From assembly GCA_910579115.1 (NCBI GenBank), contig CAJTSO010000071.1:1069-7311 (forward strand): a stretch of DNA of 6,243 nt, written 5' to 3'. The translations under genes were made by a program, and so were the position numbers. Shown here piece by piece: positions 1 through 6,243 of the stretch (within the stretch, counting starts at the first letter, position 1; every line of letters starts with the position of its first letter). The notes under the pieces are model-generated. The model saw only the letters and a list, made by a program, of their open reading frames with translations. It was not told where the DNA came from and ran no database searches. Origin of the DNA: an uncultured Selenomonadaceae bacterium. Lineage in GTDB: Bacteria; Bacillota; Negativicutes; Selenomonadales; Selenomonadaceae.

Positions 1-1
1 T

Positions 2-607
2 GTGGATTTTGAATTTACCAGAAAGAATCTCCTTGAGCTGTTCCGTCCCTATGTAAAGAACGCAGGCAATCAGATACTTTCAGATTATGTGGAGTATCTG
101 GAATCAATTGAGCATGAGGTCAATTCATATCAGACTCTTCCTATATCCAAATGGTCAGACCGCGCTTACCAGGGATTTTTTATTCATTTACGTGAAACGG
201 TACTCAAAGATGTAGATATGTCATGGGGACATGTGTCGAACCATTCCGGCGGTTTTATGGGATCGTGGTGGGGATTTTTGAGCAGGAGGGATTTAGATAA
301 TATCGGGCTATACGAGCAGTATTGCGATTCTCTTTATCTACAGATCGAAAATGATATTATTGCCCTCAAATATTCCATTAACCCCCAAAACAAAGAAACA
401 AACAATGATGAAGTACGAAAAATCCGTTGGAAACTTTATGATTATTTCCACCAAAAATTGGGAGATGAGTTCCAAAAAAAGCCATTTCGTCTGGGCAGGT
501 GGATGACGGTAGGGTACATCAGGTACGATGAAACGAATTATCTGGAGAAAATAAAAGCTATGCAGAGCGCTTTTTCTAGGCTGCTAAAAAATGGAAAGCT
601 TAGATAA
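2..607 (+). CDS. PD-(D/E)XK nuclease-superfamily protein, C-terminal part (5' end outside window)
   Basis: The frame is open from the first bases and ends with TAA at 605-607. A GTG lies at 2-4, but no ribosome binding site can be seen, so I treat this as the C-terminal ~200 residues of a longer protein. Visible traits are an amphipathic N-terminal helix region with LPISKW (residues 46-51), an aromatic glycine-rich block SGGFMGSWWGF (about 82-92), the segment LYLQIENDIIALKY (about 111-124), and GRWMTVGYI near residues 165-173. From memory of the family, this order (long helix, W-rich block, YLQIE strand, late GRW block) matches the region after the catalytic core in PDDEXK_4-type proteins, often annotated as PD-(D/E)XK nuclease family. 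The catalytic D/E-x-K residues would lie upstream and cannot be checked here. Base composition is much more AT-rich than the other genes, which fits horizontal acquisition. The family assignment is moderate; a substrate or defence role is not shown. Confidence 0.6.
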   Translation: MDFEFTRKNLLELFRPYVKNAGNQILSDYVEYLESIEHEVNSYQTLPISKWSDRAYQGFFIHLRETVLKDVDMSWGHVSNHSGGFMGSWWGFLSRRDLDNIGLYEQYCDSLYLQIENDIIALKYSINPQNKETNNDEVRKIRWKLYDYFHQKLGDEFQKKPFRLGRWMTVGYIRYDETNYLEKIKAMQSAFSRLLKNGKLR

Positions 608-649
608 AAAATCAATCTTTAGAGACAGCCTGTGCCCGTAAAAAAAGAC

Positions 650-711
650 AAAACATAACCTCCTGTTGTAGAGTAACCGAACACTACAGCAGGAGGTCTC
701 TTTATGTTTTT
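650..711. terminator. Bidirectional intrinsic terminator between convergent genes
   Basis: The left arm 658-671 pairs with the right arm 684-697 over 14 positions, with one non-Watson-Crick pair (666/689: G-U in plus-strand RNA, A-C in minus-strand RNA). The loop is 12 nt (672-683). A second, outer arm pair, 650-657 with 703-710 (8 bp, aaaacata/tatgtttt), extends the stem around a small asymmetric bulge at about 698-701. On the minus strand a run of seven U follows (640-646); on the plus strand a U-rich stretch TCTCTTTATGTTTTT follows the inner stem. It sits 24 bp past the antiporter stop codon and 50 bp past the stop of the plus-strand gene, so it can end both transcripts. Of the two, termination of the minus-strand operon is the better supported, because the extended stem runs nearly into the U7 tract. 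Confidence 0.85.
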
Positions 712-721
712 ACCTTTTGCC

Positions 722-2362
722 TTAAACCTCTTCTACGGATACCTTTTGTCTCTCCCTGCTCTTCAGCCGCTTCAGCAGGAACAGGGCCGTTATCATCATG
801 ACCAGGGCAATGGGCAGGGTCAACGCGGCGGACTGGGTATATCCCGCGATGATATAGGACACGAAGGAAACCGAGGCCACCACTATCACGTAGGGAAGCT
901 GGGTATTTACATGGTCCACATGGTTGCACTGGGCTCCCGCCGAAGCCATGATGGTGGTATCGGATATGGGCGAGCAGTGGTCGCCGCAAACCGCTCCGGC
1001 CATGCAGGCGGAGATGGAAATAATCATCAGCTCGTGGCTGGTGTTCTGGAACACGGCCACCACGATGGGAATGAGGATGCCGAAGGTCCCCCAGCTTGTA
1101 CCGGTGGAGAAGGCCAGGAACCAGCCCACCAGAAAGATGATCGCCGGCAGCAGGGCCACCAGATTTCCCGCCGCCAGGGTCATGGAAGCGGCGACGAACT
1201 CCTTTGCCCCCAGACTGTCAGTCATAGCCTTGAGGGACCAGGCCATGGTAAGGATCAAAATGGCCGGGGCCATGGCATTGATACCGGTAACGAGACTGCC
1301 CATGGCGTCCCGGAAGGAAATTATCCTCCGCACCTGATAAACGATTACGGAGAAGATGAAGCCGAATAAACTGCCCAAGGACAATCCCACGGAAGCGTCG
1401 CAATTTCCGAAAGCCTCCACGAAACCGGTGCCGGAGAAAAATCCGCCGGTATAAATCATGCCGATGACGCAGAATATTACCACGCTGATAATGGGAATCA
1501 CCAGGTCGATCATTCCCCCCTTGTTGCCCGGCCGGGCAGACTCATCATCCTCCTGGACGGAAAGGGCGCAGTGGGCATCTGTAACATGACCGGCAACCGC
1601 CAGCTCCTCGAAGCGCGCCATGGGACCAAAATCAAAATTCATCAGGGTAATGCTGATCATGGCGGCGATGGTGAGAATAGCGTAGAAATTGTAAGGTATT
1701 GCCTGGACAAAGAGGGCGAAGCCGTCTTCCCCTTCAACGAAGCCGCTGACTGCCGCGGCCCAGGAGGAGATCGGAGCGATTATGCAGATGGGGGCGGCCG
1801 TGGAGTCGATGAGATAGGCCAGCTTTGCCCGGGATATATTGTGGCGGTCGGTAATGGGGCGCATTACGCTGCCAACGGTGAGACAGTTGAAGTAGTCGTC
1901 CACAAAGACCAGCAGTCCCAGAAGAATCGTACTAAGCTGCGCGCCAATGCGGGTCTTCAAGCGTCCCTCCGCCCAACGGCCAAAGGCGGCGCTGCCCCCC
2001 GCCCGGTTCATGAGGGAGATAATCGCCCCCAAAAGCACCAGGAAAATGAGAATACCCATGTTATAAGGGTCCGTCAGAACCTTAATGAAGCCATCGTTGA
2101 ATACATGAAGCACCGTCCCCTCAAAGGAACCGCCCGAGTACAGGACGGCGCCAAAGGCAATGCCAAAGAACAGGGAGCTGTACACTTCCTTCGTGGCCAG
2201 GGCCAGGACAATGGCTACCACCGGCGGAACCAGCGCCCACCAGGTAGCGAAAAGGGCCGGCTTCGGCGGCTCCAGCGTCCCGTCAGCCGCCAGCGCCGGC
2301 AAGGCAAAGGACATTACGAGAGCAAAAAAAATAAAAATAGGAAAAAACCTTCTGTTATTCAT
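722..2362 (-). CDS. NhaC-family Na+/H+ antiporter with N-terminal signal peptide
   Basis: This is a polytopic inner-membrane protein of 546 residues, predicted to exchange Na+ for H+ (family PF03553); a related branch exchanges malate/lactate, so the exact substrate is not fixed by sequence. Family blocks are clear: VFVDDYFNCLTVGSVMRP (152-169) followed by TDRHNISRAKLAYLIDSTAAP (171-191), FSTGTSWGTFGILIP (418-432), and GDHCSPISDTTIMASAG (460-476) with the later HVDHVNTQLPY (481-491). I count about 12 to 14 hydrophobic segments. Residues 1-25 look like a cleavable signal peptide (basic start, hydrophobic core, ALA-A site), placing the N-terminus outside. A hydrophilic acidic loop spans about 251-284. 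The ATG at 2360-2362 has GGTGA 6 nt upstream. It is the last gene of the operon, 18 bp after the DUF4127 stop, and is followed by a terminator. Family call is firm; ion specificity is inferred. Confidence 0.93.
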   Translation of the reverse strand: MNNRRFFPIFIFFALVMSFALPALAADGTLEPPKPALFATWWALVPPVVAIVLALATKEVYSSLFFGIAFGAVLYSGGSFEGTVLHVFNDGFIKVLTDPYNMGILIFLVLLGAIISLMNRAGGSAAFGRWAEGRLKTRIGAQLSTILLGLLVFVDDYFNCLTVGSVMRPITDRHNISRAKLAYLIDSTAAPICIIAPISSWAAAVSGFVEGEDGFALFVQAIPYNFYAILTIAAMISITLMNFDFGPMARFEELAVAGHVTDAHCALSVQEDDESARPGNKGGMIDLVIPIISVVIFCVIGMIYTGGFFSGTGFVEAFGNCDASVGLSLGSLFGFIFSVIVYQVRRIISFRDAMGSLVTGINAMAPAILILTMAWSLKAMTDSLGAKEFVAASMTLAAGNLVALLPAIIFLVGWFLAFSTGTSWGTFGILIPIVVAVFQNTSHELMIISISACMAGAVCGDHCSPISDTTIMASAGAQCNHVDHVNTQLPYVIVVASVSFVSYIIAGYTQSAALTLPIALVMMITALFLLKRLKSRERQKVSVEEV

Positions 2363-2368
2363 TGCAAA

Positions 2369-2373
2369 TCACC
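2369..2373 (-). promoter_or_regulatory. Ribosome binding site of the NhaC-family gene
   Basis: GGTGA on the minus strand with a 6-nt spacer to the ATG at 2362. It lies in the 18-bp gap after the TGA of the preceding gene, so the antiporter is likely translated from the same message. No separate promoter is visible in the gap. Confidence 0.6.
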
Positions 2374-2380
2374 ATACATA

Positions 2381-4093
2381 TCATTTTTCTGCATTCGTCT
2401 GGGAAAGCTTCGACCGGAAAATATCAAAGGGCTGCTGCTTTGGCGCCATGATAAATTCCGCTTCAAACATTCTGTTCCAGGGAAACGTTACCGTGAGATT
2501 TTCCAGCTCGGCAAAGGGCGGAAGCTTTCTGTCCGCCAGCTGCTTCATGAGCCTTGTTGTTCTCAGCTCGACCGGTTTCCGCTTATCGTCAAGCCGTGAA
2601 TAAGCGAAGGCTCCCCGGAACCAGCCCAGCTGCCGGGCCATGGTCGTCCTGATGTTTGCCTGATAGAGCCAGTCGTCAAGGTATCTCATCAGTAAGAGCC
2701 TGTCCCGGGACTCATCGGTCATCTTCTTTGTCAGGACTCCCTGAGCCAGAGCGAAACCGCTGCTGTTGGTGGCGGTGTTCCAGCCGGCATAAGCCCGCAG
2801 CCGGAAGAGCAGGCCGTTTTTCAGCAAGCCCTCCATCATAGCGTTATCCGACCCGTTGGCAAAGGCAATGTCTGCCACGGCGGTGGGATACCCGGCCATC
2901 ACATGACTGGTCACCTGCTCCACAAAGAATTTTGTGGCGTCCCGGGGTCTCCCGTCATTCTTCGGCTCGTTGGCCGCGTAGGTTGCTCCGTTGGGATTCG
3001 TATTCACCAGCAGCACCAGGTCAGCCTTTTCGGGGGACTTCACTTCCAGCGCCCCCACCGCCACGATGTGGTCCCGCATGGAATTTTCTATTGGCTCATC
3101 GGAGTAAGCGGGAATCGTCTTTGGCCCCTTGCCCCAGTTGTAGGCCACGTAGACAAAGGGCAGCTCATTCTGGTGGTGAATGACCGCCCGGGCCAGCATC
3201 AGCATGGCGAACTCATCAATACCGGCCATGGCCTGGAAGCGGCTGATCCCCAGGCTCTTGCCGTATTCACTCAGCTTCCGGCTCTCCATGTGGGTCTGGG
3301 AATAGGGCGCATTGTCGTCCCGGCCGAAGGCCAGGTATTCAAAATTCCCCACCTTCGCCAGGTCGATCAGATCTTGGGATACCCTGAAGTTTTTCTCCCG
3401 GCGGCTCAGCCAGTCATTGATGGCATCCTTTGGAATAAGCCGCTGGAGGAATTTCACTTCCTTCTTCTCTCTGTTGGACAGCCCCTTCGTCTCGGCTTTA
3501 TCCAGCAGAGCCGTATAGCGGAATATATCGGCTCCCAGATTCTGATAGTAGCTGGGCTCCTGAGTGCCTGATGCCTCTCCGTCCCGGGGCGTCCTCATAA
3601 TGGAACCGAACACGTAGAGGGGAGTCCGCCGGTGGTCGGAACGAAATTCCGCAAACCGTAAGACCCGCTGCCGCAGTACCGCTTCGTCGTAATTGTGCAT
3701 CCGGGAGCCAACAAGACTGCCGTAGATGAGGGTGTCGGAGGAAAGGACTGCCGCCACCGGCTTCTGTTTCTTCGTGGCTTCCTCCAGCCATTCCCAGACC
3801 TTTTCCGGCTCACCGTACACGTCCCTCCCCCCCAATATATCCGCCGGGGGCATTAGGACCTCGTAGCCCAGCTCCCGCACCGCCTGAGCTGTCTGCTCTG
3901 AGGATATTGGCCGGTTATCGTGGGGAACGAAAACTATCTGGGGCTGTCTTTTTTTCCCTGCCGCCGCCTGCTCTGCCCCGGCGAGCAGCCAGAGGGCCAG
4001 GAAACAGACAAAGGAAAAAGCCAAGACTGGAAAAAAGCCCCGGCTTCTGATATTCCTTCCTATGGTATTGGCTCCGTGTGGATTCTCACTCAC
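2381..4093 (-). CDS. DUF4127 family protein, predicted exported or membrane-anchored
   Basis: This 570-residue protein carries the DUF4127 (PF13552) pattern; no biochemical function is established for the family to my knowledge. Conserved blocks in order: VPHDNRPIS (56-64, equivalent to the common PLDERP block), PPADILGG (82-89), LSSDTLIYGSLVGSR (117-131), FGRDDNAPYSQTHMES (256-271), GIDEFAMLMLAR (291-302), LLVNTNPNG (361-369), and AYAGWNTATNSSGFALAQG (434-452). The many conserved D, R, N and H residues suggest an enzyme. Residues 15-45 form a basic stretch, a hydrophobic core (about 21-40) and an AEQAAA-G site, so export by a signal peptide, or anchoring by that segment, is likely. The start is GTG at 4093, overlapping the upstream TGA by 4 bp, with GAGGG 7 nt upstream. 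It lies between a DUF2225 gene and an antiporter in one operon. Family membership is firm, role unknown. Confidence 0.9.
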   Translation of the reverse strand: MSENPHGANTIGRNIRSRGFFPVLAFSFVCFLALWLLAGAEQAAAGKKRQPQIVFVPHDNRPISSEQTAQAVRELGYEVLMPPADILGGRDVYGEPEKVWEWLEEATKKQKPVAAVLSSDTLIYGSLVGSRMHNYDEAVLRQRVLRFAEFRSDHRRTPLYVFGSIMRTPRDGEASGTQEPSYYQNLGADIFRYTALLDKAETKGLSNREKKEVKFLQRLIPKDAINDWLSRREKNFRVSQDLIDLAKVGNFEYLAFGRDDNAPYSQTHMESRKLSEYGKSLGISRFQAMAGIDEFAMLMLARAVIHHQNELPFVYVAYNWGKGPKTIPAYSDEPIENSMRDHIVAVGALEVKSPEKADLVLLVNTNPNGATYAANEPKNDGRPRDATKFFVEQVTSHVMAGYPTAVADIAFANGSDNAMMEGLLKNGLLFRLRAYAGWNTATNSSGFALAQGVLTKKMTDESRDRLLLMRYLDDWLYQANIRTTMARQLGWFRGAFAYSRLDDKRKPVELRTTRLMKQLADRKLPPFAELENLTVTFPWNRMFEAEFIMAPKQQPFDIFRSKLSQTNAEK

Positions 4094-4851
4094 TTTGAAG
4101 CCCTCTTTTCCGATGCGGCATCGGGCTTGGCTGCTCCGGCCGGATTTTTCTTAGCCTGAACGGTCTGCTCCGCCGCCCGCTGTTCACGGACCTCCGTCCA
4201 GAGATCCTTTATCCTGTCCATGAGCTTCGGGTCACTGGTCCTAATATCGTTGTCATTTACCATTCTTCCCAGGTACTGGGCCGCTTTCTCCACGTCCCCC
4301 AGCTCAAAGCTGATGGCCCCCACCAGATACATTACCATGGTATCGGTCAGGGTTCCCAGCGGATACCGTTCCTTGTACAGGGAATCTTCGTAGGATTCCA
4401 GCGCTCTCGTCAGGTAAGTACGCTCGTTCTCATCATCCTCCGCCAGACGGTAAACCCAGGCCAGCTTCAGATAGAGACCAGCCCGGTACGCCTCGGAGGT
4501 ATTCAGCATTTCCTCATAGAATATGGACAGCTTGTAGGCGGCAACCACATCCGGCATATACCGCTCCAGGGAATACTTGAACTCCACATGGCGCTTGTCC
4601 AAAAATTCCTTCAAGGTCTTTTTATGGTTGGCGGGCATTTCGGTAGTAAAATGCTTCTCATCGGCGGCGTAGCCGCACTTCTCGCAGACCCATGGAACAT
4701 AGTAATACGGATTAAAATCCCGGTAGTGGGTGCAAAAATCCCAATCTGTCTTCACGACCACCAGACGGGATTTTGTCTTCGTCACTCTCGTGACTTCACC
4801 GCATAAGGGACATTTTTTCTCTACGGTAAATACCATTGATGAATCAGCCAT
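4090..4851 (-). CDS. DUF2225 family protein (zinc-ribbon plus TPR-like helices)
   Basis: This 253-residue cytoplasmic protein belongs to DUF2225 (PF09986), a family without a defined biochemical role. The N-terminal part has a probable zinc ribbon: CPLC (14-17) and CEKC (56-59), with the conserved DWDFCTHYRDFNPYYY (36-51) between the pairs. The rest is helical; the segment around MYLVGAISFELGDVEKAAQYL (about 174-194) reads like a tetratricopeptide repeat, and an earlier helix pair with LYLKLAWVYRLAEDDENERT (about 126-145) is similar. The last ~20 residues are an Ala/Lys-rich, probably disordered tail. I chose the ATG at 4849-4851 because AGGAG lies 8 nt before it; an upstream in-frame ATG at 4885-4887 would add 12 residues but would overlap the promoter region. 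It is the first gene of the operon and overlaps the DUF4127 gene by 4 bp. A scaffold or regulatory role is only a guess. Confidence 0.9.
   Translation of the reverse strand: MADSSMVFTVEKKCPLCGEVTRVTKTKSRLVVVKTDWDFCTHYRDFNPYYYVPWVCEKCGYAADEKHFTTEMPANHKKTLKEFLDKRHVEFKYSLERYMPDVVAAYKLSIFYEEMLNTSEAYRAGLYLKLAWVYRLAEDDENERTYLTRALESYEDSLYKERYPLGTLTDTMVMYLVGAISFELGDVEKAAQYLGRMVNDNDIRTSDPKLMDRIKDLWTEVREQRAAEQTVQAKKNPAGAAKPDAASEKRASK
4101..4105 (-). promoter_or_regulatory. Ribosome binding site supporting the GTG start of the DUF4127 gene
   Basis: GAGGG on the minus strand, 7 nt before the GTG at 4091-4093 and inside the end of the upstream coding region. With the 4-bp overlap of stop and start (4090-4093), it points to translational coupling and decides the start codon. 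Confidence 0.7.
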
Positions 4852-4859
4852 AATATCCA

Positions 4860-4867
4860 CTCCTTTT
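4860..4867 (-). promoter_or_regulatory. Strong ribosome binding site of the DUF2225 gene
   Basis: AAAAGGAG on the minus strand with an 8-nt spacer to the ATG at 4851. It favours that start over the in-frame ATG at 4887, which would make this site internal to the coding region. Confidence 0.8.
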
Positions 4868-4880
4868 ATCTTCCATAAGG

Positions 4881-4913
4881 ATAACACAATCAGGCTAAAT
4901 AATAAAGTGTCAA
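4881..4913 (-). promoter_or_regulatory. Candidate promoter of the DUF2225-DUF4127-NhaC operon
   Basis: A perfect -35 hexamer, TTGACA, lies on the minus strand at 4908-4913 in a locally AT-rich gap. The matching -10 is poor: at 17-18 nt spacing the hexamers are ATTGTG and TTGTGT, while the best-looking match, TGTTAT (4881-4886), needs a 21-nt spacer. Such spacing could mean an activator-dependent promoter, or the -35 match may be chance. It is the only gap upstream of the operon, and no clear terminator separates it from malQ, so read-through from malQ is also possible. Confidence 0.4.
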
Positions 4914-4946
4914 TTACCGATCCTCATTTCAAAGGAAATTCCCCGG

Positions 4947-6243
4947 TCAGGGCTTCGGCCCAAATCGCGATCTGCCGGAAGCCGCGGCCATCTCCTTCAG
5001 ACTCATCGCCCGCCGGCTGTCCAGCAGAGCCATATCCGCCAGCCGCCAGCGCCAGTTCCCCGCCGCCGTTCCCGGTACATTCATCCGGGCAGTGCCATCA
5101 AGGGCCAGTATATCCTGTAGCGGAGCCACCGCCAGCCTTGCCGCCGTTTTATATACGTACCTGATAGCCGCCTCCGCCAATTTGTCTTTTCCAATCTTTT
5201 CAACGGTTTCGGAAGGCGGCAGCCCCAGGGCTTTCAATGCAAAGGACAGCGCCCGGGGATCCGGCTTTTCTCCCCGGCTCAACCCGTTCAGCCAGCCGAT
5301 GATCGTATCGTTATCGTGGGTCCCCGTATAAGCGGCAGTATCCTCCTCAACGGTCATTCCCGCCGTATGCTGATCCGTCTCCCCCAGCTCAAACTGCAAT
5401 ATCCTCATTCCCGGCAACCCAAACCCTTTGCGCAGGTGGATGACCTCCGGGGTCAATGTCCCCAGATCCTCCGCAATTATTTTCACCGGCCCCAGCTTTT
5501 CATAAACCGCCGCAAAAAGCCTCTCTCCCGGGCCTTTTACCCAGCGGCCCTCCCTGGCGGTTTCCGCATCCCCCGGGATTTCCCAGAAAGCCTCCAGCCC
5601 CCGGAAGTGATCGATCCTGACCCGATCCACCAGCGCGAAAAGCCGCCGCAGCCGCTGAATCCACCAGTTATAGCCGTCCGCTGCCAGGGCTTGCCAGTCA
5701 TACTGGGGATTGCCCCACAGCTGACCCTGCCGGCTGAAGTAATCCGGCGGACAACCCGCCACCGTATGGGGACTGCCGTCCTCATTCAAATCAAAATACT
5801 CGGGATGAGCCCAGACATCGGCGCTGTCCGGCGCTACGAACAGGGGCAGATCCCCCAGGATTTCCACGCCCTTACGGTTGGCATACTCCCGCAGCCGCTT
5901 CCACTGGCTGTCAAATACCCGCTGGGTAAAAATCACAAATTCGATTTCCGGGGCGAGCCGCTCCTTGTATTCGCTGACAGCCGAGGGTAAACGATTCCTT
6001 ATTTTCTCCGGCCACTCTGTCCAGCTGCAACGGAAATGATTTTTCAAAGCCGTGTAAAGGGCGTAGTCCGGCAGCCAGTAATCCGTGCCCGCCTGCTCCT
6101 CGGAAAATAGAGCTTTGAACTTGTGCTTCTTCCGGCGGAAATTATCATAAGCCATGTGAAGCAGCCGATCCTTGAAAGCCGCCGCCAGCTGATAGTCCAC
6201 CTGCGGTGACGGCCTTCGGCCCGCCAGCATTTCCCCGGTTATT
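4947..6243 (-). CDS. malQ: 4-alpha-glucanotransferase (amylomaltase, GH77), N-terminus outside window
   Basis: This cytoplasmic enzyme transfers alpha-1,4-glucan segments between maltodextrins, releasing glucose, in maltose/glycogen metabolism. The frame ends at TGA 4947-4949 and stays open to the window edge. An ATG at 6228-6230 exists, but codons upstream of it are open (I-T-G-E), and the protein there starts at the VDY/AAFK region that in the family follows ~80-90 N-terminal residues, so the start is missing. Counting from that ATG: GDLPLFVAPDSADVW (126-140), WGNPQYDW (172-179), RIDHFRG (205-211) with nucleophile Asp207, IIAEDLGTLTPEV (251-263) with acid/base Glu254, and TGTHDNDT (302-309) with the third catalytic Asp306. 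RMNVPGT and NWRWR (382-396) are the usual C-terminal family motifs. About 430 visible plus ~80 missing residues fits the family's ~500. No residue looks defective. Confident. Confidence 0.96.
   Translation of the reverse strand, partial: ITGEMLAGRRPSPQVDYQLAAAFKDRLLHMAYDNFRRKKHKFKALFSEEQAGTDYWLPDYALYTALKNHFRCSWTEWPEKIRNRLPSAVSEYKERLAPEIEFVIFTQRVFDSQWKRLREYANRKGVEILGDLPLFVAPDSADVWAHPEYFDLNEDGSPHTVAGCPPDYFSRQGQLWGNPQYDWQALAADGYNWWIQRLRRLFALVDRVRIDHFRGLEAFWEIPGDAETAREGRWVKGPGERLFAAVYEKLGPVKIIAEDLGTLTPEVIHLRKGFGLPGMRILQFELGETDQHTAGMTVEEDTAAYTGTHDNDTIIGWLNGLSRGEKPDPRALSFALKALGLPPSETVEKIGKDKLAEAAIRYVYKTAARLAVAPLQDILALDGTARMNVPGTAAGNWRWRLADMALLDSRRAMSLKEMAAASGRSRFGPKP

Noticed and set aside
691..1369. 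AGGAGGT followed 6 nt later by ATG at 704 on the plus strand, opening a 221-codon frame
   Set aside because: The purine box is the right arm of the terminator hairpin. The frame lies antisense over the antiporter's conserved C-terminal motifs, and its product is rich in Gly, His and Gln without any domain-like pattern, as expected for a shadow frame.
1571..2599. Plus-strand open frame of 342 codons opposite the antiporter and the end of the DUF4127 gene
   Set aside because: It crosses two genes that are strongly supported on the other strand, has no ribosome binding site at its start that I could make out, and the translation is of shuffled, charged low-complexity type.
2903..3571. Plus-strand open frame of 222 codons opposite the DUF4127 gene
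   Set aside because: It is fully antisense to conserved blocks of the DUF4127 protein, with no recognisable domain; open antisense frames are common in GC-rich coding DNA.
4852..4887. Longer DUF2225 start at the ATG 4885-4887
   Set aside because: It would place the strong AGGAG site inside the gene and add 12 residues lacking family similarity; the ATG at 4851 has ideal spacing to that site.
4914..4946. Possible terminator after malQ (ATTTC/GAAAT pairing near 4924-4937)
   Set aside because: The stem is only about 5 bp, AT-rich, and has no U-tract after it, so it is too weak to call.
5316..5990. Plus-strand open frame of 224 codons opposite malQ
   Set aside because: It is antisense to the catalytic region of malQ; the Pro- and Arg-rich translation is what reverse-complemented GC-rich codons give.
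1..6243. CRISPR arrays, insertion sequences, tRNA or rRNA genes
   Set aside because: I saw no regularly spaced repeats, no transposase-like translation and no cloverleaf or rRNA-like conserved segments on either strand.

Overview
The window reads as bacterial chromosome, probably from an anaerobic or spore-former-type Firmicutes lineage of intermediate GC (a Negativicutes- or Clostridia-like genome). The reasons are the pairing of DUF2225 and DUF4127 proteins, both mostly seen in Firmicutes, an NhaC-family antiporter, AGGAG-type ribosome binding sites, and an intrinsic terminator with a U-tract. This placement is an inference; no rRNA or other marker gene is present.

Layout: (a) Positions 1-607, plus strand, hold the C-terminal part of a gene that begins outside the window. 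It is clearly AT-richer than the rest (sampled lines 35-38% GC) and resembles the C-terminal region of PD-(D/E)XK nuclease-superfamily proteins. (b) Positions 608-721 are intergenic and hold a long imperfect palindrome that looks like a shared bidirectional terminator between convergent genes. (c) Positions 722-4851, minus strand, are a tight three-gene operon, transcribed from high to low coordinates: a DUF2225 zinc-ribbon/TPR-like protein, an exported DUF4127 protein (GTG start, 4-bp overlap with the gene before it), and an NhaC-family Na+/H+ antiporter with an N-terminal signal peptide (18 bp after the preceding stop). (d) Positions 4852-4946 are a 95-bp gap with the likely operon promoter and a strong RBS. 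(e) Positions 4947-6243, minus strand, hold a 4-alpha-glucanotransferase (malQ) cut by the window edge at its N-terminus, with all three catalytic residues visible.

The malQ product acts on maltodextrin/glycogen in the cytoplasm and seems unrelated to the operon downstream. The operon joins two uncharacterised protein families to a sodium/proton antiporter. Its close packing suggests a shared role at the cell envelope, perhaps in ion or pH homeostasis, but the sequence does not show the mechanism. The window holds no mobile element, CRISPR array, tRNA or rRNA that I can support.
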